Shown here: piece after piece, positions 7,506-11,496 of the stretch
Numbering within the stretch: position 1 is the stretch's first letter
How the letters are laid out: every line of letters starts with the position of its first letter
Source of the DNA: Actinomyces sp.
GTDB taxonomy: Bacteria > Actinomycetota > Actinomycetes > Actinomycetales > Actinomycetaceae
Assembly: GCA_012837655.1 (NCBI GenBank)
Contig: DUQT01000192.1
Span: 1 to 11,496 of the forward strand
DNA length: 11,496 bases
Direction of reading: 5' to 3'
Notes under the pieces: model-generated
Seen by the model: the letters and a program-made list of their open reading frames with translations, nothing else
Databases searched by the model: none
Told to the model about the DNA's origin: nothing
Position numbers and translations under genes: made by a program

Positions 7506-7521
7506 ACGATTAATAATGATT
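7506..7521 (-). promoter_or_regulatory. Candidate operator copy upstream of the catabolic operon
   Basis: On the minus strand this reads AATCATTATTAATCGT: an AATCA half-site followed 10 bases later by AATCG. It matches the importer-promoter copy at 13 of 16 positions. It lies about 96 bases before the SIS-domain gene start. Confidence 0.45.
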
Positions 7522-7543
7522 GCTACAGTGGTATTGCAATCAT
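7516..7543. repeat. Inverted repeat ATGATTGC / GCAATCAT in the divergent region
   Basis: Perfect 8-bp arms at 7516-7523 and 7536-7543 are separated by 12 bases, giving 20 bases centre to centre, about two helical turns. The left arm shares an AATCA half-site with the motif at 7506-7521; the right arm starts the weaker motif copy at 7538-7553. The spacing suits cooperative binding of an oligomeric repressor rather than an RNA hairpin. Confidence 0.5.
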
Positions 7544-7553
7544 CATTCACCAT
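7538..7553 (+). promoter_or_regulatory. Weak fourth copy of the candidate operator
   Basis: AATCATCATTCACCAT matches the importer-promoter motif at 12 of 16 positions, but its second half-site is degenerate. It is worth testing only together with the stronger copies. Confidence 0.25.
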
Positions 7554-7616
7554 ATTTGGCGCGTGAAGCTTATCAATGCCCACGTTAAACCACGCCAATG
7601 AAGGAAGGTAAACGAA

Positions 7617-8504
7617 ATGAGCAAGACCAGCGCTGAAATCGCATCTCAGCCGGAAGTTTGGGCAAAAGCCGCAGAGGTCGCAAAGCAGACCGGTCCGTTG
7701 GCTGCTGACGAAGAGTCAGTTGCAGTGATCGGTTGTGGCACCTCATGGTTTATTGCTCAGGCATACACCAGAATGCGTGAAGTAAATGGTAAGGGCATCT
7801 CCGATGCTTTCACCGCTACCGAGTTTCCGCTAGACCGCGAATATGATCGCGTTGTCTGCCTGTCCCGTTCGGGTACGACCTCGGAAATCATTGACGTCAT
7901 GAAGCACCTGCATGAGGCCGGCCGCCCCGCGATCCTTATCACCGCTGTTGGCGAGGGCCCCGCTGCCCCGTACGCTGAGCGCGAGGTTGTCCTCGATTTT
8001 GCAGACGAAGAGTCCGTTGTGCAGACTCGCTTCGCTACTTCTGCACTTGCATACATGCGTTCAACGCTGGGGGACGACATTGCTCCGGCGATTGAGGATG
8101 CTAAGAAGGCCCTTGAGGTTGAGCTCAAGCAGTCTTGGATTGACGCAACGCAGATTTCATTCCTGGGCACCGGCTGGACCATTGGCCTGGCAAACGAAGC
8201 TGGCCTGAAGCTACGCGAAGCCAGCCAGTCCTGGACCGAGACCTACCCGGCCATGGAGTACCGCCACGGCCCCATCTCGATCGCAGAGCCGGGCCGCCTG
8301 GTCTGGATCTTCGGCGAGGTTCCGCACGGCATGGTCGACCAGATCAACGAGACCGGCGCTGAAATCCACGCTTCCGAGCTCGATCCGATGGCAGACTTGG
8401 TAATTGCACAGCGCCTTGCGGTTGCTCGCGCTGAGGCCAAGGGACTCGACCCCGACCACCCGCGTCACCTGTCGCGTTCTGTCATCCTGGACGACGAGGA
8501 GTAA
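7617..8504 (+). CDS. SIS-domain sugar-phosphate isomerase/deaminase (AgaS/GlmS-isomerase-like; probable galactosamine-6-P deaminase/isomerase)
   Basis: This 295-residue protein contains two SIS domains like the isomerase half of GlmS. The first (about 31-150) has VIGCGTSWFIAQAY (37-50) and the sugar-phosphate loop SRSGTTSEII (83-92). The second (about 175-290) has GTGWTIGLANEAGLKLRE (184-201) and EYRHGPISI (214-222), then the terminal GLDPDHPRHLSRSVIL typical of this group. E194 and H217 align by motif with the GlmS residues EGALKLKE and KHGP involved in isomerisation. There is no glutaminase domain, so it is not a glucosamine-6-P synthase. Next to a PfkB kinase and a class II aldolase, the best fit is AgaS: galactosamine-6-P to tagatose-6-P plus ammonia. 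It is shorter than E. coli AgaS (about 384 residues), so another aminosugar or fructosamine substrate is possible. AAGGAAGG lies 8 bases before the ATG. Confidence 0.88.
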   Translation: MSKTSAEIASQPEVWAKAAEVAKQTGPLAADEESVAVIGCGTSWFIAQAYTRMREVNGKGISDAFTATEFPLDREYDRVVCLSRSGTTSEIIDVMKHLHEAGRPAILITAVGEGPAAPYAEREVVLDFADEESVVQTRFATSALAYMRSTLGDDIAPAIEDAKKALEVELKQSWIDATQISFLGTGWTIGLANEAGLKLREASQSWTETYPAMEYRHGPISIAEPGRLVWIFGEVPHGMVDQINETGAEIHASELDPMADLVIAQRLAVARAEAKGLDPDHPRHLSRSVILDDEE

Positions 8505-8510
8505 TAAACC

Positions 8511-9425
8511 GTGCGTAACGCAATCTCAATCGACGTTGGCGGGACAACCATTAAGACCGGAATCGTCAGTGAAGACGGTTCGGTCCTCCACCCCGGACAG
8601 GTCCCCACGCCAACAAATCCAGACGCATTGATAACGCGTTGCGCACAGATCATTAACGATTACGATCGATTGATTTCCGAGGGCGTGGTTGAGGGCCCTA
8701 ATGGCCCCATCCACCCCTCGGAGGTCATCAAAACCGTGGGATTTGACGTGCCTGGCATTGTTGATGAGTCCCGCGGGCTAGCTGTTTTCAGTGCGAATCT
8801 GGGGTGGAAGAATTTTCCCGCCCAGGAGGCGCTGTCTGATACAGCGGGCCGACCGGTAGCTTTTGGCCACGACGTTAGAACCGGAGCACTGGCCGAGTCG
8901 GTTTGGGGAGTTTCTCTGGATAACTTCTACTACATAGCTATTGGCACCGGCATAGCAACCGTCCTCGTACTTAATGGAGAGCCGGTTGTCGCATCTGATT
9001 GGGCCGGTGAGCTCGGCCAGGTCCCCGTCCCGGGCTGGGACGGCAAGCCAATCGCCTTAGAGCAGGTCGCTTCGGCAGCGGGTATTTCGCGTAGGGCTGC
9101 GAGCCTCGGCCTCGTGGATGAAAACGACGGGGCGGCAGAGGTTTTTGAACTTGTCGATTCGGGTTCAACGCAAGCCGGCGAAATCGTGGATCGCGCGATC
9201 GGGTTGCTTGCAGAGAAGGTCGCGCCGGTCATCGCTTCGGTTGGAAGTATTCCCATTGTAATTGGCGGCGGCCTGGCGAATCGCGGGGAAGACCTGTTTG
9301 AACGGCTGGCTACGAAGCTGGACTCCGCGCTGGGAATTGTTCCTGGACCAGACGTTATTGGGGCGAAGCTCGGCTCAAATTCACAACTTAAGGGCGCTGG
9401 TTTACGCGCACTTCGCGCAGAGTAG
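8511..9425 (+). CDS. ROK-family sugar kinase (candidate GalNAc/hexosamine kinase)
   Basis: The 304-residue protein is a ROK-type kinase with the ATP phosphate-binding motif DVGGTTIKTG (8-17), the segment GFDVPGIVD (77-85), SANLGW (94-99), the catalytic aspartate region FGHDVRTGALAE (118-129, D121), IGTGIA (144-149) and the C-terminal GGGLA (252-256) and GAGLRAL. It lacks the CxCGxxGCxE zinc-binding signature found in many ROK kinases, and the usual GE(I/L)GH histidine is Gln (GELGQ, 166-170). No DNA-binding domain is present, so it is an enzyme rather than a NagC/XylR-type repressor. The start is GTG 8511; GAGGAG at the end of the SIS gene lies 9 bases upstream, and the gap between genes is 6 bases. 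In the proposed pathway it would phosphorylate GalNAc released by the GH112 enzyme, at O6. Glucose, GlcNAc or galactosamine are alternatives. Confidence 0.9.
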   Translation: MRNAISIDVGGTTIKTGIVSEDGSVLHPGQVPTPTNPDALITRCAQIINDYDRLISEGVVEGPNGPIHPSEVIKTVGFDVPGIVDESRGLAVFSANLGWKNFPAQEALSDTAGRPVAFGHDVRTGALAESVWGVSLDNFYYIAIGTGIATVLVLNGEPVVASDWAGELGQVPVPGWDGKPIALEQVASAAGISRRAASLGLVDENDGAAEVFELVDSGSTQAGEIVDRAIGLLAEKVAPVIASVGSIPIVIGGGLANRGEDLFERLATKLDSALGIVPGPDVIGAKLGSNSQLKGAGLRALRAE

Positions 9426-9442
9426 CCCTAGAAAGGAAAGCC

Positions 9443-10399
9443 ATGACGGTATGGACATTGACGCCTAATCCGGCATTGGATTTTACTTACCGCATTCCGA
9501 CACTCACGATTGGAATCCCCCACCGCGTCGAGGACACGCAGGTTCGAGCGGGCGGCAAGGGCGTTAACGTATCGCGCGTTTTGGCGCAGATTGGCAAAGA
9601 ATCCACAGCGACCGGCTTCCTTGGCGGCGCAAACGGACAGCGTTTTTCTGAACTGCTGGCGGACCTGCCGGAATCAAAGCTGATTACGAACAGTTTCGTT
9701 GAATTCAACAACCAAACACGCATGAGTATCGCCGTTGTGGAAGACAACTCTGAAGCCACGGTGCTAAACGAGTCTGGCGATGCGCCCACTGACGAAGAGT
9801 GGGAGAAGCTCATCGAGGTCATCCGCACAGGTTTGAAGCCGGGTGACCTGCTTGCGTGCAGTGGATCCTTCCCCGGAAAATCAAGTCCCGATTGGATGAC
9901 CAGGATCGTAAATACCGTTCACGAGGTCGGGGCTCGCATCCTCGTTGACGCGACCGGCGAAGCCCTTGTGAAAGCTTGCGCCGCCGGAGCAGACTTTGTG
10001 AAGCCAAACGACCTGGAGCTGAAGGCGACCACCGGCCTGGACAACATTTGTGACGGTGCGGCAGCCCTGCTTGAACAGGGAGTTGGCATCGTAATCACGT
10101 CCGAGGGCGAAAACGGCATGAGCATTCACGGCAAGGACGGCTCATACCGCGCGAAGCCTGCCCGCGTCATTGAGGGCAACCCCACCGGTGCTGGCGACGC
10201 CTCAGTTGCAGCGTGGTGTGCCTTTATTGATGCAGAAGCCAGGGACGCCCTCCACGCAAAAGATTTGAAGGACGGACTACCAATGGCCGTCGCCCTTTCA
10301 GGTGCGGCAGTTGCACGCCCAGTGGCGGGCGAAGTCGACCTTGAACTGTACAAAGAAATGTTAGACGAAGTGAAAGTGGAGGAAATGGAATGCCGCTAG
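9443..10399 (+). CDS. PfkB-family hexose-phosphate kinase (tagatose-6-P kinase / 1-phosphofructokinase type)
   Basis: The 318-residue protein belongs to the LacC/FruK branch of the PfkB ribokinase superfamily. It starts with TLTPNPALD (5-13), then the substrate-binding AGGKGVNVSRVL (36-47), TGFLGG (57-62), CSGSFP (139-144), VKPND (186-190), the VITSEGENG strand-turn (217-225) and the anion-hole/catalytic motif NPTGAGDASVA (246-256), where D252 is the general base. Such enzymes phosphorylate tagatose-6-P, fructose-6-P or fructose-1-P to the bisphosphate. Beside a SIS deaminase and a class II aldolase, tagatose-6-P is the most likely substrate, but fructose-1-P cannot be excluded by sequence. 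No PTS gene for fructose is nearby, which favours tagatose-6-P. An AAAGGA site lies before the ATG, 17 bases after the ROK gene. Its last 10 bases overlap the aldolase gene. Confidence 0.92.
   Translation: MTVWTLTPNPALDFTYRIPTLTIGIPHRVEDTQVRAGGKGVNVSRVLAQIGKESTATGFLGGANGQRFSELLADLPESKLITNSFVEFNNQTRMSIAVVEDNSEATVLNESGDAPTDEEWEKLIEVIRTGLKPGDLLACSGSFPGKSSPDWMTRIVNTVHEVGARILVDATGEALVKACAAGADFVKPNDLELKATTGLDNICDGAAALLEQGVGIVITSEGENGMSIHGKDGSYRAKPARVIEGNPTGAGDASVAAWCAFIDAEARDALHAKDLKDGLPMAVALSGAAVARPVAGEVDLELYKEMLDEVKVEEMECR
10378..10382 (+). promoter_or_regulatory. Ribosome binding site of the aldolase inside the PfkB gene
   Basis: GGAGG lies 7 bases before the aldolase ATG at 10390 and is embedded in the codons for the PfkB C-terminus. 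This supports the 10-base overlap as real and suggests coupled translation. Confidence 0.75.
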
Positions 10400-11229
10400 T
10401 AGACATTCGTGAAATGGCGGCGGAGGCCGCTCGGGACAAGGTGGGGCTCGGCGCGTTCAACGTCGTCCTGCTTGAATTCGCCCACGCCGAAGTGGCTGCA
10501 GCTGAAAGCGTTGGCCGCCCGGTCATCCTGCAGCTATCCGAAAACGCAATCAAGTACCACGGCGGACACATTGCCCCACTTGGAAAAGCAATGATTGCGC
10601 TGGCTGAGCAGGCTTCCGTGCCCGTCGCGGTGCACCTGGACCACGCTGAGGACGTTGACCTGTGCAAGGCCGCCGTTGACGTCGGTTTCAACTCGGTCAT
10701 GTATGACGGATCCAAGCTGGAAGATAAGGAAAACCGTGAGACCACCGCGGCTGTAGTTGAGTTCTGTCACGCAAACAACGTTGCTGTTGAGGCGGAGCTC
10801 GGCGAAGTAGGCGGCAAGGACGGCGTGCACGATCCTTCCGCGCGTACTGATCCGGATGATGCAGCAAAGTTTGTTGCTGACACGGGTGTTGACCTGCTGG
10901 CTGTTGCCGTGGGATCGTCGCACGCGATGACCACTCGCGGAGCCGTCTTGGACACCGACCTGATTTCGCGCATTCGTGACGCGGTTCCTGTTCCGCTGGT
11001 TCTGCATGGATCTTCCGGTGTACCCGATGACGGCATGGTCGCCGCGATTGAAGCCGGCATGACGAAGATCAACGTGTCCACCCACCTAAACGTTGGGTTC
11101 ACTGGCGTCGTTCGCGAAATCCTCGCAGCTGACGAGAAGGTCGTGGACCCGCGCAAGTACGTCGGCCCGGGACGCGACAACGTACAAGCAGAAGTTGCAC
11201 ACCTACTGAAGCTGTACGCACGCAAGTAA
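10390..11229 (+). CDS. Class II ketose-1,6-bisphosphate aldolase (GatY/KbaY/AgaY-like; tagatose- or fructose-bisphosphate)
   Basis: The 279-residue protein is a zinc-dependent class II aldolase that cleaves a ketose-1,6-bisphosphate to dihydroxyacetone phosphate and glyceraldehyde-3-P. Seen are GAFNV (21-25), the VHLDH motif (81-85) with catalytic D84 and zinc ligand H85, SVMYDGS (102-108), EAELGEVGG (134-142), zinc ligands H178 (VGSSHAM) and H206 (LHGSSG), and the phosphate-binding KINVSTHLN (226-234). Its short length, close to the roughly 285 residues of GatY/KbaY, and its place after a LacC-like kinase favour tagatose-1,6-bisphosphate; fructose-bisphosphate cleavage is possible. Some GatY/KbaY enzymes need a partner (GatZ/KbaZ) for full activity, and no such gene is in the window. 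It is the last gene of the operon. Confidence 0.93.
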   Translation: MPLVDIREMAAEAARDKVGLGAFNVVLLEFAHAEVAAAESVGRPVILQLSENAIKYHGGHIAPLGKAMIALAEQASVPVAVHLDHAEDVDLCKAAVDVGFNSVMYDGSKLEDKENRETTAAVVEFCHANNVAVEAELGEVGGKDGVHDPSARTDPDDAAKFVADTGVDLLAVAVGSSHAMTTRGAVLDTDLISRIRDAVPVPLVLHGSSGVPDDGMVAAIEAGMTKINVSTHLNVGFTGVVREILAADEKVVDPRKYVGPGRDNVQAEVAHLLKLYARK

Positions 11230-11230
11230 T

Positions 11231-11278
11231 CGAGGCCGCTAGCCTGGCGCGCGTCTAACGGGCACGCGACGGGCCTCG
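11231..11278 (+). terminator. Probable terminator structure of the catabolic operon
   Basis: CGAGGCC (11231-11237) pairs with GGCCTCG (11272-11278) and encloses a second stem, CGCGT (11250-11254) with ACGCG (11264-11268). It starts one base past the aldolase stop codon. There is no T tract, so termination could be weak or factor-assisted. Confidence 0.5.
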
Positions 11279-11288
11279 TGGCGCCAGG
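11243..11288 (+). other. Alternative hairpin competing with the operon-end structure
   Basis: CCTGGCGC (11243-11250) is a perfect 8-bp complement of GCGCCAGG (11281-11288). This stem cannot coexist as a simple nested fold with the CGAGGCC/GGCCTCG stem because their arms interleave. It could be a pseudoknot, a switch, or chance in GC-rich sequence. Confidence 0.35.
11276..11287 (+). repeat. 12-base direct repeat, copy 1 (TCGTGGCGCCAG)
   Basis: Identical to 11397-11408, 121 bases away, and centred on the 8-base palindrome TGGCGCCA. Function unknown. Confidence 0.5.
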
Positions 11289-11396
11289 GTGCGGGGATCG
11301 AGCCTTCGCTCCGAGCGGATGTAACGTCGACGTGGTTACCCATGAGGCAGAGTTGTTGGGTTGGCTCCGCACCGGGCGGATATTGCGTCGACTGCG

Positions 11397-11408
11397 TCGT
11401 GGCGCCAG
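11397..11408 (+). repeat. 12-base direct repeat, copy 2 (TCGTGGCGCCAG)
   Basis: Second exact copy of the repeat at 11276-11287; it lies just before the AT-richer, promoter-like end of the window. Confidence 0.5.
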
Positions 11409-11432
11409 TGCGAACATGCTAAGTGGTACTTG

Positions 11433-11452
11433 TAACCGAAACATTTGGGTTA
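11433..11452. promoter_or_regulatory. Quasi-palindrome, possible operator for a downstream gene
   Basis: TAACCGAAA (11433-11441) and TTTGGGTTA (11444-11452) pair at 8 of 9 positions around a CA centre. It lies in the AT-richer end of the window between possible -35 and -10 elements. The bound factor is unknown. Confidence 0.3.
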
Positions 11453-11496
11453 TAGGACCTTAGGTTGGCATTCAACTGAATACTGTGGGCGGGGAG

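Larger units (their letters stand above)
7398..7616. promoter_or_regulatory. Divergent promoter/operator region between deoR-lnpA and the catabolic operon
   Basis: This 219-base, AT-rich gap separates two divergent starts and has no credible gene. It contains two good copies of the AATCA-N5-AATCR motif, a weaker one (7538-7553), and an 8-bp inverted repeat (7516-7523 with 7536-7543). For the deoR-lnpA direction a TAGAAT -10 candidate (complement of 7449-7454) abuts the 7435-7450 motif, the same arrangement as at the importer promoter. For the plus direction I see no clear -35/-10 pair; TACAGT (7524-7529) is a weak -10 candidate. Confidence 0.75.
11230..11496. other. Non-coding region after the aldolase with strong secondary structure
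   Basis: No credible gene lies on either strand in these 267 bases. The first part (to about 11290) is GC-rich and full of complementary arms; the last 70 bases are AT-richer and look like an upstream control region, with a quasi-palindrome at 11433-11452 and TTGTAA / TATAGG elements 15 bases apart. A promoter for a gene beyond the window is plausible but not proven. No tRNA, SRP RNA or RNase P signature was recognised. Confidence 0.5.

Noticed and set aside
7617..8504. SIS protein as glucosamine-6-phosphate synthase (GlmS)
   Set aside because: The N-terminal glutaminase domain with its catalytic Cys is absent; only the isomerase-like half is present.
8511..9425. ROK protein as a NagC/XylR-type repressor
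   Set aside because: The chain starts directly with the ATP-binding motif; there is no N-terminal helix-turn-helix, and the catalytic Asp is present.
9443..11229. PfkB kinase plus aldolase as a fructose PTS (fruK/fba) unit
   Set aside because: No PTS components are present and the genes follow a SIS deaminase and a ROK kinase. Fructose-1-P activity is not excluded by sequence, only less likely.
11278..11463. A 61-codon frame starting with GTG in the region after the aldolase
   Set aside because: No purine-rich ribosome site precedes the GTG, the start lies in a stem arm, and the Arg/Cys/Gly-rich translation resembles no family I know.

Overview
The window looks like chromosomal DNA from a host-associated actinobacterium, possibly of the Actinomycetaceae/Bifidobacteriaceae type. 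The evidence is a moderately high G+C content, several GTG starts, AGGAG-type ribosome sites, a lipoprotein sugar-binding protein with two MalF/MalG-type permeases and no ATPase gene beside them, and a GH112 phosphorylase closely resembling the Bifidobacterium lacto-N-biose/galacto-N-biose enzyme. The genus cannot be fixed from this window. No mobile element, CRISPR array, tRNA or rRNA is visible.

Layout: (1) 27-824 (+) is a cytoplasmic glycerophosphodiester phosphodiesterase, separated by a perfect 15-bp hairpin from the convergent sugar locus. (2) 927-4263 (-) is an ABC importer, read as binding protein, then MalF-type and MalG-type permeases, with a hairpin between the binding-protein and permease genes. 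(3) 4423-7397 (-) is a tight two-gene unit, DeoR-family regulator then GH112 phosphorylase, ending in a hairpin. (4) 7398-7616 is a divergent control region. (5) 7617-11229 (+) is a four-gene operon: SIS-domain sugar-phosphate isomerase/deaminase (AgaS/GlmS-like), ROK sugar kinase, PfkB-family phosphosugar kinase (tagatose-6-P/fructose-1-P type) and class II ketose-bisphosphate aldolase (GatY/KbaY/AgaY-like). (6) 11230-11496 is non-coding, with strong secondary structure and a possible promoter or operator for a gene beyond the window.

Read together, the locus encodes uptake and full catabolism of a beta-1,3-galactosyl-HexNAc disaccharide, most likely galacto-N-biose (mucin core 1, Gal-beta-1,3-GalNAc). 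The importer brings it in and GH112 splits it with phosphate into galactose-1-P and GalNAc. The ROK kinase could then make GalNAc-6-P. After a deacetylation whose gene is not here, the SIS enzyme would give tagatose-6-P, PfkB tagatose-1,6-bisphosphate, and the aldolase DHAP plus glyceraldehyde-3-P. This differs from the known Bifidobacterium lnpABCD route, where the HexNAc is phosphorylated at C1; it couples GH112 to an Aga-type (GalNAc/tagatose) pathway.

A shared sequence, AATCA-N5-AATCR with 10-bp spacing, occurs upstream of the importer operon (4292-4307) and twice in the divergent deoR/SIS region (7435-7450, 7506-7521), with a weaker fourth copy at 7538-7553. It is a good candidate operator for the DeoR-family protein and would tie all three transcripts into one regulon.
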